Source: Kitasatospora xanthocidica
GTDB lineage: Bacteria > Actinomycetota > Actinomycetes > Streptomycetales > Streptomycetaceae
Direction of reading: 5' to 3'
Assembly: GCF_014656195.1 (NCBI RefSeq)
Contig: NZ_BNBY01000020.1
Coordinates: 1 to 64,000 of the forward strand
Length of the DNA stretch: 64,000 nucleotides
Under the pieces are notes generated by a model. It had not been told where the DNA came from. It saw only the letters and a list, made by a program, of their open reading frames with translations, and did not search any database. The translations under genes and the position numbers were made by a program. Shown in pieces: positions 26,275 through 35,561 of the stretch; within the stretch, counting starts at the first letter, position 1, and every line of letters starts with the position of its first letter.

Positions 26275-26294
26275 TATGAGGATGTCCCCTCATA
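26275..26294. promoter_or_regulatory. Palindrome upstream of the Tat lipoprotein gene
   Basis: TATGAGG, spacer ATGTCC, CCTCATA: perfect 7-bp arms, immediately before a TTGACG hexamer at 26295. The AT content is well above that of the surroundings. A regulator-bound promoter is plausible; AGGTTGACGAACCT just downstream is another small palindrome. Confidence 0.5.
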
Positions 26295-26439
26295 TTGACG
26301 CAGTAGGTTGACGAACCTGATCGAGCCGAACCGCATCGAACCCGGCCTGACCAGCCCGGACCAGCCCGGGTCGGCACAGGTCGGCACCGATACGGCACAG
26401 GTCAGCACTGGCAGAGCTGCGAACACGAAGGAGGCCGCG

Positions 26440-28023
26440 GTGGCGGAACCGAGTCGGCGGAGGATCCTCGGCCTGGGCCTGATGGCGGCCGCCGCCACCT
26501 CCTGCGGCCCCCGCCACCCGGACGCGGCAGCCGCTCCGAACCCCTCCGGCGCCCGGCCCGCCGCCCCCGGCCCGGGCGGCGCCACCACCGCCGGACCCAC
26601 CAAGCCGGCCGGCGACCCGACCCACGAGCAGACCCTGCCCGGCACCCCCGGCTGGGAGATCACCGACCCCGGTCCGGACTCCGCCATCGAGGGCTTCGCC
26701 GACCGGGTCAGCGTCCTGCCCGGCGAGTCCTTCGGGCTGCACGTCTCCACCCCCGCCGCCGCCTTCACCGTCTCCGCCTACCGGATGGGCTGGTACGGCG
26801 GCGTCCGCGCCCGACTGGTCTGGCGCCGCGAGCACGTCCCCGGCGGCAAGCAGCCCGCGCCGCACGTCGACCCGGGGACCCGTACCGTGCTGACCGGCTG
26901 GCAGCGCACGCTCGCCGTGGACACCGCCGACTGGCCCGAGGGCGCCTACCTGCTGCGCCTGGACGCCGAGGACGGCACCGGCCGCCGCTACGTCCCGCTC
27001 ACCGTCCGCTCGGCCACCACCGCCGGGCGGACCGTGGTCATGAGCGCCCCCGCGACCTGGCAGGCCTACAACGAGTGGGGCGGCTACAGCCTGTACAACG
27101 GCCCGACCGGCGGCCTGGCCACCCGTTCGCTGAAGGTCGTCTTCGACCGGCCGTACGACTACGACCACGGCGCCGGGCTGTTCCTGGTGTACGAGGCGCC
27201 GCTGGTCGCCCTGGTCGAGCGGCTGGGGCTGCCGGTCGCGTACACCACCGGCATCGACGTCGCCCGCGAGCCCGGACTGCTGGACGGGGCGACCACCGTG
27301 GTGTCGCTGGGCCACGACGAGTACTGGTCGCCCGAGCAGCGCGCCCGGGTGACCGCGGCCCGGGACGCGGGGACCAACCTGGCGATCCTGGGCGCCAACT
27401 GCTGCTTCCGCCGGGTCCGCTTCGAGCCGACCGACCTCGGCCCGGACCGCACGGTGGTCTGCTACAAGGACGCCTGGGCGCAGGACCCCGGGTACCGGGC
27501 GGGCGCCCCGGCGACCACCGACTTCCGGGCCGGCCCGGGCGCGGACCCGGAGAGCTCGATGCTCGGGGTGATCTACGACGGCTACCCGGTGGACGCGCCG
27601 TACGTGGTCCGCTCCCCCGGGCACTGGGTCTTCGACGGGACGGGCGTCGCGGCGGGGGCGTCCTTCCCCCACCTGGTCGGCGTCGAGTACGACCGGGTGA
27701 ACACCGCCTTCCCCACCCCGCGCCCGATCGAGGTGATCGCCCACTCTCCGGTGGTCTGCGAGGGCCGCCGCTCCCACGCCGACACCGCCTACTACACGGT
27801 GCCCAGCGGCGCCGGGGTCTTCGCCTCCGGCACGATGCGCTGGGTCGAGACCCTGGACGCCCAAGGCCCCGGCGGCGGCAAGGCCGACCACGGCATCGAC
27901 GCCGCCGCCGGGGACCTGGTCCGCCGGGCCACCGAGAACGTCCTGCGCACCTTCGCCGCCGGCCCGGCCGGCCGCACCCACCCGGCGCAGGACAACCTCG
28001 CCGACGTCTACGGCCCGGGGTAG
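26440..28023 (+). CDS. Tat-exported probable lipoprotein with DMFase-beta-like domain
   Basis: A 527-residue exported protein. The N-terminus carries a twin-arginine motif (SRRRILGLGL) ending in AAATSC, a lipobox-like site (cysteine about residue 22), then a Pro/Ala/Gly linker. The rest resembles the C-terminal domain of N,N-dimethylformamidase large subunit (TVSAYRMGWYGGVRARL about 120, YNEWGGYSLYN about 208, VSLGHDEYWSPEQR about 288). Proteins of this type are common in streptomycetes without assigned activity. GTG at 26440 has GAAGGAGG seven bases upstream, so the longer frame is rejected. It is convergent with the lipoprotein at 28061. Confidence 0.82.
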   Translation: MAEPSRRRILGLGLMAAAATSCGPRHPDAAAAPNPSGARPAAPGPGGATTAGPTKPAGDPTHEQTLPGTPGWEITDPGPDSAIEGFADRVSVLPGESFGLHVSTPAAAFTVSAYRMGWYGGVRARLVWRREHVPGGKQPAPHVDPGTRTVLTGWQRTLAVDTADWPEGAYLLRLDAEDGTGRRYVPLTVRSATTAGRTVVMSAPATWQAYNEWGGYSLYNGPTGGLATRSLKVVFDRPYDYDHGAGLFLVYEAPLVALVERLGLPVAYTTGIDVAREPGLLDGATTVVSLGHDEYWSPEQRARVTAARDAGTNLAILGANCCFRRVRFEPTDLGPDRTVVCYKDAWAQDPGYRAGAPATTDFRAGPGADPESSMLGVIYDGYPVDAPYVVRSPGHWVFDGTGVAAGASFPHLVGVEYDRVNTAFPTPRPIEVIAHSPVVCEGRRSHADTAYYTVPSGAGVFASGTMRWVETLDAQGPGGGKADHGIDAAAGDLVRRATENVLRTFAAGPAGRTHPAQDNLADVYGPG

Positions 28024-28026
28024 CGG

Positions 28027-28043
28027 GGCCGGCTCAGCCGGCC
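28027..28043. terminator. Bidirectional hairpin between convergent genes
   Basis: GGCCGGC-TCA-GCCGGCC, a perfect 7-bp stem located in the 37-bp gap between the genes ending at 28023 and 28061. Confidence 0.6.
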
Positions 28044-28060
28044 GTCAGCGGCGGGGCGCC

Positions 28061-28921
28061 TCAGTTCGCGGTCAGCGGAGCGGCGAAGGTCTCGGCCGGG
28101 CCGAAGTCCGTGTAGTGGTCCTTCGTCACGACCGCCTTCCCGGCGACCACCATCGACTGCTCACCCCGGACGACCCGTCCGAACCGGTCGATCCACAGGT
28201 GGCAGTCCACCGCCTCGACGCCCTTGCTCCGCATCTGCTGGGCGTTCGCCGGATCCGCGCGGAGCACCTGGTCCGCCGAGAGCCGGGCGGCCAGGTGGAA
28301 CACCGGCACCGCGCCGTCGGTCTCCATGCCCTTGCGGGCGGTGGGTCCGGCGCCCAGCAGGAGCTCGGCGTAGGCCGCGGACCGGTCCGCGTCCGCGTCG
28401 GCGCCCGCCCCCGTGCCCGGCTCCCTCGTCCACCGGGTCTCACCCTTCGCCTTGTCCCGGAGGTAGGAGACGCCGTCCACGGTCAGCGTCTCCATCCAGT
28501 TCACGACCAGCGAGCCGCCGGCGACAGTCTTCCCCTCGGTGCGGGCGCCACGGGCCGGGGTGTTGTAGTTCAGCCGGCCCGTGACGGTGATCAGCACCTG
28601 CTCGTCGCCCGTACCGGCCCGGGTGGTCATCTCGACGGTCGCGGCGTACGGCTCCTTCGAGCGGTGCGCCATCGCGACCGCCGGGTCGAACGCACCGGAG
28701 GCATCGGCCGGCGCACCGGAGGCCGCGGCGGCCGTCGTGGCGGCCGTCGCCGTGGGCGCTCCGGAGACCGTCGCGGCGGTGGCCCGCGCGGCGGCCGACG
28801 CCGTGGACGCCCCGACGGCTGCGGGCGCCGGGCCGGACCGTTCCGGTCCGCAGCCCGTGACGGCGGTCAGTGCGAGGGCCAGGGCGGCGACGGGCAGGGC
28901 GGTGGTACGGCGGATTCGCAA
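28061..28921 (-). CDS. Secreted lipoprotein, LppX/LolA-like
   Basis: A 286-residue lipoprotein: IRRTTALPVAALALALTAVTGC ends at a lipobox cysteine near residue 24. An Ala/Ser/Thr-rich linker (about 30-80) follows. The mature domain (about 85-286) has the mixed strand pattern of LppX/LprG or LolA-type proteins (LVVNWMETLTVDGVSYLRD, AVDCHLWIDRFGRVVRGEQ). Such proteins carry lipids or hydrophobic ligands; that is only a fold guess. Start TTG at 28921 is chosen because GGAGAACC lies just upstream and the signal peptide then begins at once. Confidence 0.78.
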   Translation of the reverse strand: MRIRRTTALPVAALALALTAVTGCGPERSGPAPAAVGASTASAAARATAATVSGAPTATAATTAAAASGAPADASGAFDPAVAMAHRSKEPYAATVEMTTRAGTGDEQVLITVTGRLNYNTPARGARTEGKTVAGGSLVVNWMETLTVDGVSYLRDKAKGETRWTREPGTGAGADADADRSAAYAELLLGAGPTARKGMETDGAVPVFHLAARLSADQVLRADPANAQQMRSKGVEAVDCHLWIDRFGRVVRGEQSMVVAGKAVVTKDHYTDFGPAETFAAPLTAN

Positions 28922-29124
28922 GGAGGTTCTCCGGTCTGTGTTCGGGACGGCGGTAGCCTGCCACACCGGTCCATCGCGATCGAACGGAGTCCCGGCCCCC
29001 GGCCTGGGCAAGAGGCGACCCACCGCCCCGATACACTCACACGGTCCAACCAACGCAGGTCGTCCAGGCAAACCGACCGGTGCGGCCCGGGTGCCGACCG
29101 GCGAGGGTTACGAGGAAACAGAAC

Positions 29125-29859
29125 ATGGTCGAGGCCTCCCCCAAGGTCGTTGTGGTCGTCCCCACCTACAACGAGCGGGAGAACCTCCCGGTCCTCGCGG
29201 GCCTGCTCGCGGAGCTCCCGGTGCCGAACCTGCACCTGCTGGTGGTCGACGACAACTCGCCCGACGGCACCGGCGAGGTCGCGGACAAGCTCGCCGCGGA
29301 CTCCGGCGGCACCGTCGGCGTGCTGCACCGCACCGAGAAGAACGGCCTCGGCCGCGCCTACCTGGCCGGCATGGCCCGCGCCCTGGACGAGGGCGCCGAC
29401 ATCGTCGTCCAGATGGACGCCGACCTCTCGCACCCCTCCTCGGCGATACCCGAGATGGTGCGGACCCTCCTGGCCGACGACACCGCCGTGGTGCTCGGCT
29501 CCCGCTACGTCCCCGGCGGCTCGACCGCCGCCGAGTGGCCCTGGCACCGCAAGGCGCTCTCCGCCTGGGCCAACCTCTACGTCAACACCATCCTCGGCCT
29601 GGGCGTCCGGGACGCCACCGCCGGGTTCAAGGCCTGGCGGGCGGCCACCCTGCGCGCCATCGACCTGCCGACCGTGCAGAGCAACGGCTACTCGTTCCAG
29701 GTCGAGATGAACTACCGGGTGGTCAAGCGGGGCATGACCATCCGCGAGGTGCCGATCCGCTTCGAGGAGCGGATCGAGGGCGCCTCCAAGATGAGCATGG
29801 GGGTGCAGGTCGAGTCCGCCCTGGCCCCGTGGAAGCTCCGCTTCAACCGCGACAACTGA
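29125..29859 (+). CDS. ppm1: Polyprenol monophosphomannose synthase (GT2)
   Basis: A 244-residue GT2 glycosyltransferase that transfers mannose from GDP-mannose to polyprenyl phosphate, the donor used by PMT for protein O-mannosylation. VVVVPTYNERENLPVL (8-23), DDNSPDGTG (about 44-52) and the DXD-type QMDADLSHP (about 95-103) are typical. QVEMNYRVVKRGMTIREVPI near the end is the family's C-terminal block. No membrane helix or acyltransferase domain is fused, unlike some mycobacterial Ppm1. ATG at 29125 follows GAGGAAAC. The next gene is an FUSC-type membrane protein. Confidence 0.93.
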   Translation: MVEASPKVVVVVPTYNERENLPVLAGLLAELPVPNLHLLVVDDNSPDGTGEVADKLAADSGGTVGVLHRTEKNGLGRAYLAGMARALDEGADIVVQMDADLSHPSSAIPEMVRTLLADDTAVVLGSRYVPGGSTAAEWPWHRKALSAWANLYVNTILGLGVRDATAGFKAWRAATLRAIDLPTVQSNGYSFQVEMNYRVVKRGMTIREVPIRFEERIEGASKMSMGVQVESALAPWKLRFNRDN

Positions 29860-30004
29860 CCCGCGCCGGAGGGCGGCGCCGGGGAGCGGGGACCGGCGTC
29901 GGCGAGCGGCGGGCGGCGGCGACCGGCCGCACCGAGGGGTTCGTACGGGTGCCGGAGCCGCCCGGGACCGGTGTGAAGGGCGGCTGCGGGGAAAGAAGGC
30001 CGAC

Positions 30005-31267
30005 ATGGTCCTTCTCCCGGAGTCACTCACGGCCCTGATCCGCCGCAGCGCCCGAGAACCCTTCGTGGTCCAGACCGTCCGGGCCACCGTCGCGGCCACC
30101 ATCTCCTACGCGGTGGCGACGCGGCTCAGCAGCGAGCCCGCCCCGCTCACCGCGCCGCTGACCGCGCTGCTCGTCGTCCAGGTCACCGTCTACTCGACGC
30201 TCAAGACCAGCGTCCGCCGGGTCAACTCGGTGGTCGTCGGGGTGCTGATCGCGATCGGCTTCAGCGCCGTGGTCGGGCTCTCCTGGTGGAGCCTGGGCCT
30301 CATCATCCTGGCCTCACTGGTCGTCGGCCGGTTCGTCCGGGTCGAGGAGTTCGTCCAGGAGGTCGCGATCAGCGCGATGCTGATCCTGGGCGTCACCAAA
30401 CTGGCCTCGCAGGCCTGGGACCGGGTGCTGGAGACGCTCATCGGCGCCGCCGTCGGGCTGCTGTTCAACCTGCTGTTCGCGCCGCCGGTCTGGGTGGACA
30501 CCGCCGGGGAGTCGATCGAGGACCTCGCCCGGCGGGCCCGCCAGCTGCTGCTCGACATCGCCGAGGAACTGGGCCGCCCCACCCCCGTCGCCCGGGCCGC
30601 CGAGCGGCTGCACGAGGCCCGCCGGCTGGACCAGGCGATCGCCGAGGTGGACGCGGCCCTGCGGCAGGCCGAGGACAGCCTGCGGTTCAACCCCCGGATC
30701 AGCGAGGGGCTGCTGTCCCGGCTGGTGCTGCGCACCGGGCTGGACACCCTGGAGATCTGCGTCGTGGTGATCCGGGTGCTGGCCCGCTCGCTGACCGACC
30801 TGGCCAAGAAGCGCGGGCCCGAGGAGCGGCTCTTCCCACCCGACGTCGCGGTCGGCCTGGAGGAGCTGCTGGACCACGTCGGCGGGGCGATGGTGAGCTT
30901 CGCGGTGCTGGTGACCACCCAGGTGAGCCGTAGCGCCGAGGAGGCGGAGACCCGGCTGACCGCCGAGCTGGCGGCCGCCTGGGTCTGCCGGGAGAACGTC
31001 GCCCAGATGCTGCTGCGCGAGGTGCGGGAGCACCCGGAGGCCTGGCAGCTGCACGGTTCGATACTGGCCGAGGTGGACCGGATCCTGGACGAGCTGGACC
31101 TGGAGCACCGCAGCCGGCGCCTGATGGAGGAGCTGGACCGGGCCTCGGTGGCGAACCGGGAACGGTTCGCGCGGTTCGCCGGTCTGCGGCGGTTCCTGCG
31201 CGGCGAGCGGGGGCGCGACCGGAGCCGGACGGGACCGGGGCGCCCGGCGGCGGAGGCCGGGCGCTAG
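30005..31267 (+). CDS. Aromatic-acid-exporter/FUSC-family membrane protein
   Basis: A 420-residue protein. Residues 1-160 hold about five to six hydrophobic segments with the FUSC-type pattern (RATVAATISYAVATRLSSE, APLTALLVVQVTVYSTLKTS). The rest is a long charged, helical cytoplasmic region, partly coiled-coil in character (RLDQAIAEVDAALRQAEDSL, RILDELDLEHRSRRLMEELD). Related proteins export aromatic acids; activity here is unproven. ATG at 30005 follows GAAAGAAGG. It lies 145 bp after ppm1, a frequent arrangement in streptomycetes as far as I recall. Confidence 0.85.
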   Translation: MVLLPESLTALIRRSAREPFVVQTVRATVAATISYAVATRLSSEPAPLTAPLTALLVVQVTVYSTLKTSVRRVNSVVVGVLIAIGFSAVVGLSWWSLGLIILASLVVGRFVRVEEFVQEVAISAMLILGVTKLASQAWDRVLETLIGAAVGLLFNLLFAPPVWVDTAGESIEDLARRARQLLLDIAEELGRPTPVARAAERLHEARRLDQAIAEVDAALRQAEDSLRFNPRISEGLLSRLVLRTGLDTLEICVVVIRVLARSLTDLAKKRGPEERLFPPDVAVGLEELLDHVGGAMVSFAVLVTTQVSRSAEEAETRLTAELAAAWVCRENVAQMLLREVREHPEAWQLHGSILAEVDRILDELDLEHRSRRLMEELDRASVANRERFARFAGLRRFLRGERGRDRSRTGPGRPAAEAGR

Positions 31268-31549
31268 GTGCGCCCGATGAACTCCCATTCCGATTGCGTC
31301 AGTTGCACTCGCGTCACACAGAACGGTCTACCGGATCAGGAGCTGCCGTGAGGGCGATTCCCGCAGATTGATCACAACCGAATACGCGCCCTAGCGCGCT
31401 CCGGAACGAGGCTTCAGCACCATTCACGTCTGCGGTGGGGAAATCATTCCTACCATCCTCCGAAGGTCCGAACGATCAACATCTCGGCCAAGTGACTGAA
31501 TGCCGAACACGTCAACGGCGATTCGCCACCGATCAATCCCGTCACGCGG
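31268..31549. other. Visibly less GC-rich intergenic region before the surface protein
   Basis: These 282 bp contain many A/T runs (for example ATTCCGATTGCGTCAG, GGGAAATCATTCC, GAACGATCAACATC), unlike the flanking genes. No gene or clear palindrome was found. The change in composition extends into the first part of the next gene and may mark acquired DNA. Confidence 0.5.
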
Positions 31550-34354
31550 ATGCAGGACGCCAAGATGCCGCCTGGTGCTTTCCCTCACGAAAGGCGGCGC
31601 GACACGGTGTTCGACTTCTCTCGATCCCTCGGGCCTGAGCCGCCCCGCGGTAGACCACCCACCCGGCGGCGGACGGCCGCGGCGGCGGCCACCGTCCTGG
31701 CCCTCTGCGGCGGCTACCTCTCGGCGCTCGTCCACACCGCGGGCGCGCAGCCCGGGGACGGTTCGGTGACGGTGCGGGTGGTCCGCAAGGTCACGGCGGA
31801 CGGCGTCTGGCAGGGAGCGGCGCTGGAGCCCGGCATGTCCGGCGTCACCGTCGACCTCACCGACGACACCGGGACGACGATCAGCGGGCGGACGGCCGCC
31901 GACGGCACGGTGACCCTGAACGCCGGGACGAGCGGCCTGACGGGCGGCCGGTACCGGGTCCAGGTCCTCAACCCGAAGCCGGGCATCCTGTTCTCGGCCT
32001 TCGCGGACCGGACGGGCCCGGCCGGGGCGCCGAACCGCCTCAGCAGCACCGAGGAATTCGTCGACCTCTCCGGGGGGAAAAACGTTTCCTACACCACGGG
32101 TCTGTGGAATCCGGGTGACTACTGCCAGAAGAACGCGCCACTGGTCACCGCGTGCGTGCGCGGCGACGTGGCACCGGCCGAGGCGGGCACGACGCGGACG
32201 CTGGTGTCGTTCCCATACAACGCGCGCGGTGTCGACAATCAGACGACCGATATCGCCACCAAGGCGCAGACGGGCGCCTTGTACGGCATCGGGTACGGCA
32301 AACAGAAGAAGTGGGTCTTCAGCGGCGCCCACGCGCACCGCGCCTCGGGGTACGGCCCGTCCGGGCCGGGCGCGGTCTACCTCACCGATCGCGCGACCAA
32401 CACGACGACCTTGTTCACCACCGTCCCCGACGCCGGTACCACGGTGCACGATTTCAAGACGGACATGGACCTGGGCTTCGCACCCGCTGTGGCCAAGGAG
32501 TCGCTGGGGGACGTGGAGGTGTCGGAGGACGGCACCGATCTCTTCGTGGTCAACCTGAACGACCGGAAGCTGTACCGGTACGACGCGACGAACAAGACCG
32601 CGTCCACGCCGAAGGCCAGCTACGACATCCCCGGCCCGGACCGCCCGTGCCCCGCCGCAGGCGACTGGCGGCCCTACGGCCTGGGAGTCCAGGACGGCGT
32701 CGTGTACGTGGGCGGTGTCTGCTCGGGCGAGTCGAGCCAGAAGAAGTCGGACCTGCGTGCCGTCGTGCGGACGTTCGACCCGGCTGCGGGCACCTTCGGG
32801 CCGGTGATCGTGGACCAGGCGCTGGACTACCCCCGCTCGCGCTCCAACCGTGACTCCGTCTGCCCGGGGCCGGGCTGGTACCCGTGGCAGGACACGCTCC
32901 CCACCTCGCAGGACGGCACCGCCTCGTGCGGTGCGGGCAACATCGCCAATCCGGAGCCCATGCTCGCGGACATCGTGGTGGACACCGACGGCGCTCTGAT
33001 CCTGAGCTTCCGCGACCGCTACACCGACCAGCTCGGAATGAACCAGCAGTTCAGGGCAGGCAGCGGCCTGCTGGCCTCGCCGGCCTCCGGCGGCGCCCTG
33101 AGCAGGGCGTGCCCCGGCGCGGACGGCCGGTTCGTGATGTTCGAGAACGGCGGCTGCGGAAACACCAGTACGACACGCGGGGGCGGGTTCTACGACCAGC
33201 ACCGCACCGCTTACCACAACAACGCCCTGTACTCCGGCATCGCCCTGTCCAAGGTCGAGACCACGATCGCCAGTTCCGCTATCGACCCGACGGACGTCAT
33301 CTTCACCGGCGGCACGGCCTGGACCAAGCGCGACGGCACCCGCGCCGACGGGCTCGGCAACCAGTTGACGACCACCTTCGGCAAGGGCGGCTCGATGGCC
33401 GACCTCGAGGTGCTGTGCGACGAGGCGCCGCTGCAGATCGGCAACCGGGTCTGGTACGACGTCAACAGGAACGGCGTCCAGGACCCGGGTGAGAAGCCGG
33501 TCGTCGGCGCCACCGTGCGGCTCTACGACGCCGGCAACACCGTCGTCGGCACGATGAGGACGACGACGCGCGGCGAGTACTACTTCGACGACGGCAACGT
33601 CACCAGCGGCCTGAAGCCGCACACCACGTACACGATCAGGGTGGACCTCCCGGCCGACTACGCCCCCGGCGGCCCGCTCCACCAGTGGACCGTCACCAAG
33701 GCGAACGCCGGCGGCAACGAGTTCGTCGACAACGACGGCGCCGTCCCGCCCGGCGGCACCTACCCCGAGATCGTCATCGCCACGGGCGGGCCTGGCGAGA
33801 ACAACCACACCTACGACTTCGGGTTCCACCAGCCCGAGGGCAGCGTGAGCGTCACCAAGACCGACCCGCAGGGCAACTCCCTGGCGGGCGCGGTTTTCCA
33901 GCTGCTGCGGGACGACCGGACGACGCCCGTCGGGCCGCCCTGCACGACCGTCGCCGACGGCATCTGTTCCGTCACGGTGGGCCTCGGGACGTACTACTGG
34001 CAGGAGACCCAGGCACCCCCCGGGTTCCTCCTGCCGGTGCCGGCGGTGTTCGGGCCGCTCGTCCTCACCGCCGACAACTACCGGGCGGGCGTGAGCACCA
34101 CGGCGGTTGACCACCCGTCGCCGTCCCCGACGCCCACCTCGACTCCGACACCCACCCCGACACCCACCCCGACTCCGACGCCCACCCCGTCGCCCTCACC
34201 CTCGCCGTCGGCGCCGCCCAAGCCGCCGCTGCCCAACACCGGTTCGGGCGCCGTGCAGTTCGGCATCCTCGGCACGATCCTCCTGCTCGGCGGCGGCGTC
34301 CTCGTCCTCGTCGGCCGCGAGCACCGGCGCAGCCGCCGGAACGGGAAGGCGTGA
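31550..34354 (+). CDS. LPXTG-type surface protein with SdrD-B-like and Cna-B-like domains
   Basis: Up to 934 residues. A signal segment (RRRTAAAAATVLALCGGYL, about residues 39-57) ends near HTAGAQ. A large N-terminal region follows with beta-propeller-like stretches (DVEVSEDGTDLFVVNLNDRK). An SdrD-B-like domain starts at about 630 (QIGNRVWYDVNRNGVQDPGE) and a SpaA/Cna-B-like domain at about 755 (GSVSVTKTDPQGNSLAGAVF). A Thr/Pro/Ser wall-spanning repeat comes next. The end is a canonical sorting signal: LPNTGSG, a hydrophobic helix, then REHRRSRRNGKA. It should be covalently attached to peptidoglycan by a sortase; none is encoded in this window. ATG at 31550 or 31565; neither has a strong ribosome site. 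Confidence 0.85.
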   Translation: MQDAKMPPGAFPHERRRDTVFDFSRSLGPEPPRGRPPTRRRTAAAAATVLALCGGYLSALVHTAGAQPGDGSVTVRVVRKVTADGVWQGAALEPGMSGVTVDLTDDTGTTISGRTAADGTVTLNAGTSGLTGGRYRVQVLNPKPGILFSAFADRTGPAGAPNRLSSTEEFVDLSGGKNVSYTTGLWNPGDYCQKNAPLVTACVRGDVAPAEAGTTRTLVSFPYNARGVDNQTTDIATKAQTGALYGIGYGKQKKWVFSGAHAHRASGYGPSGPGAVYLTDRATNTTTLFTTVPDAGTTVHDFKTDMDLGFAPAVAKESLGDVEVSEDGTDLFVVNLNDRKLYRYDATNKTASTPKASYDIPGPDRPCPAAGDWRPYGLGVQDGVVYVGGVCSGESSQKKSDLRAVVRTFDPAAGTFGPVIVDQALDYPRSRSNRDSVCPGPGWYPWQDTLPTSQDGTASCGAGNIANPEPMLADIVVDTDGALILSFRDRYTDQLGMNQQFRAGSGLLASPASGGALSRACPGADGRFVMFENGGCGNTSTTRGGGFYDQHRTAYHNNALYSGIALSKVETTIASSAIDPTDVIFTGGTAWTKRDGTRADGLGNQLTTTFGKGGSMADLEVLCDEAPLQIGNRVWYDVNRNGVQDPGEKPVVGATVRLYDAGNTVVGTMRTTTRGEYYFDDGNVTSGLKPHTTYTIRVDLPADYAPGGPLHQWTVTKANAGGNEFVDNDGAVPPGGTYPEIVIATGGPGENNHTYDFGFHQPEGSVSVTKTDPQGNSLAGAVFQLLRDDRTTPVGPPCTTVADGICSVTVGLGTYYWQETQAPPGFLLPVPAVFGPLVLTADNYRAGVSTTAVDHPSPSPTPTSTPTPTPTPTPTPTPTPSPSPSPSAPPKPPLPNTGSGAVQFGILGTILLLGGGVLVLVGREHRRSRRNGKA
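34118..34212 (+). repeat. Pro/Thr/Ser-encoding short tandem repeats in the wall-spanning region
   Basis: Degenerate 6- and 12-base units (CCGACACCCACC and variants) encode about 14 Thr-Pro or Ser-Pro pairs just before the sorting signal. Such tracts are prone to length change by slippage. Confidence 0.8.
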
Positions 34355-34376
34355 TGCGATAACTCCTCGATGACAC

Positions 34377-34418
34377 CTGCGGGGTGGGACGGGCCCGGGA
34401 GCCGGTCCCACCCCGCAG
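34377..34418. terminator. Intrinsic terminator of the surface-protein gene
   Basis: A perfect 14-bp stem (CTGCGGGGTGGGAC) around a 14-base loop, 23 bp past the stop codon. Confidence 0.8.
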
Positions 34419-34499
34419 ACGTGTCCGTCGAGTGAAGCAGCGGCCCCGGCACGGCCGCGCTGCTTGAACCGCGTCAGAGCAGCCGCTGAGCTGGTCCGC

Positions 34500-35264
34500 A
34501 TGCCGCTGTCCGTGCCGTCCGCCCTCCGCTCCGGGCGGGTGCACTCCGCCGCCGCCCTCGCCGCCCTCGCGGCGGCCGGCGTCCTCCTCGCCCTGCCCGG
34601 GACGGACGCGGCCACGAGCCGGCCCGTCACCGGCGACGAGGCCACCCGGCTCGCCCTCTCCCGGCTCACGACGTACGAGGCCGGCCCGGCGATCGTCGAC
34701 ATCACCGTCCCGACCGGCGACGCCGTCACCCGGATCCACGGCCTCGTCGACTTCCGCATCCGGCGTGCCGTCGGCACCTACACGACGGACGGCGTCGGCG
34801 CGCCGGGAATGCTCGCCTGGGACCAGGGCGGTGTGGGCGTCGCCCCGGCCAGGCGACCCGCCACCCCGACCGCGGCCGGACTCGCTCGCGCGGCGGAGGA
34901 GACGACGCCGCCGGACTGGTCACCCCGCGCCTACACCACCGACCTGCTCGACACCGCGCTCCGCCTCACCATGGCCGTGGCCGCCGACCGCCCGGACAAC
35001 GCCCAGCTCCTCGCCCAGTCCGGCGCCCGCTGGCTCCGCGACGAAGACCTGGAGGGGCACCGCTACGGCGTCTTCTCCGGCCCGGTGCCCCGCACGGCTT
35101 CCACCGGGGACTCGCACCTCACCTATTGGGTCGACGCCGACGGCGATCTCCGCCGCCTCCAACTCCGCGCCCCCGGCACCGACCGTCCGATCACCGTCGA
35201 GCTCACCGCCCGCCACGTCGACGCCCGCGTGCCGCAGGCGCCCTGGGGCACCGGCACTCCTTGA
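34500..35264 (+). CDS. Exported or membrane-anchored hypothetical protein
   Basis: A 254-residue protein with one N-terminal hydrophobic helix (AAALAALAAAGVLLALPGTDA, about residues 16-36), either signal peptide or anchor. The mature part has no recognised domain; it shows alternating strands and helices and no cysteines. It lies 145 bp past the surface-protein gene, beyond a terminator, so probably has its own promoter. Start uncertain: ATG at 34500, TTG at 34464 or GTG at 34512. The 3' end abuts IS debris, and the C-terminus (APWGTGTP) may have been altered by it. Confidence 0.65.
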   Translation: MPLSVPSALRSGRVHSAAALAALAAAGVLLALPGTDAATSRPVTGDEATRLALSRLTTYEAGPAIVDITVPTGDAVTRIHGLVDFRIRRAVGTYTTDGVGAPGMLAWDQGGVGVAPARRPATPTAAGLARAAEETTPPDWSPRAYTTDLLDTALRLTMAVAADRPDNAQLLAQSGARWLRDEDLEGHRYGVFSGPVPRTASTGDSHLTYWVDADGDLRRLQLRAPGTDRPITVELTARHVDARVPQAPWGTGTP

Positions 35265-35271
35265 CCGGTGC

Positions 35272-35520
35272 GCCGGTGCCCGGTGTTCTGCCCCGTGAGG
35301 ATGGCGACGCGCCTGGCGGGTGGTTTGCCTGCGAGTGCGGCGTGTCCCGCGGTGGTGATCGTAGGCGTGGAGCCAGGCGGGGTAGGCGTCACCACGTTCC
35401 TGCTCGGTGCGGTAGGACCGGGCGTAGTCCCATTCGTCGAGCAGGGTGCGGTTGAAGCGTTCGACCATGCCGTTCGTTTGGGGCCGGCAAGGGCGGGTTC
35501 GCTTGTGGGTGATCCCGGCC
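35272..35520 (-). pseudogene. Remnant of an IS481-type transposase
   Basis: Only the end of the transposase survives. In one frame the minus strand encodes GITHKRTRPCRPQTNGMVER, then FNRTLLDEWDYARSYRTEQE and AYDHHRG, all typical of the IS481 family. At about 35345 an extra base shifts the frame, and the ending GHAALAGKPPARRVA follows in the next frame. The catalytic DDE residues upstream are missing. No terminal repeat can be recognised. It is transcriptionally opposite to the gene just before it. Confidence 0.75.
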
Positions 35521-35561
35521 GCCGGCCGGAAGAAGAACGGCAGCAGGGGCAGTGGGCCCGT

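Noticed and set aside
24334..26298. A 654-codon plus-strand frame opposite the APC transporter
   Set aside because: Asp/Glu/Gly/His-rich shadow of a membrane protein gene, no motif.
31424..34114. An 896-codon minus-strand frame opposite the LPNTG protein
   Set aside because: Shadow; the plus strand encodes clear SdrD/Cna-B domains and a sorting signal.
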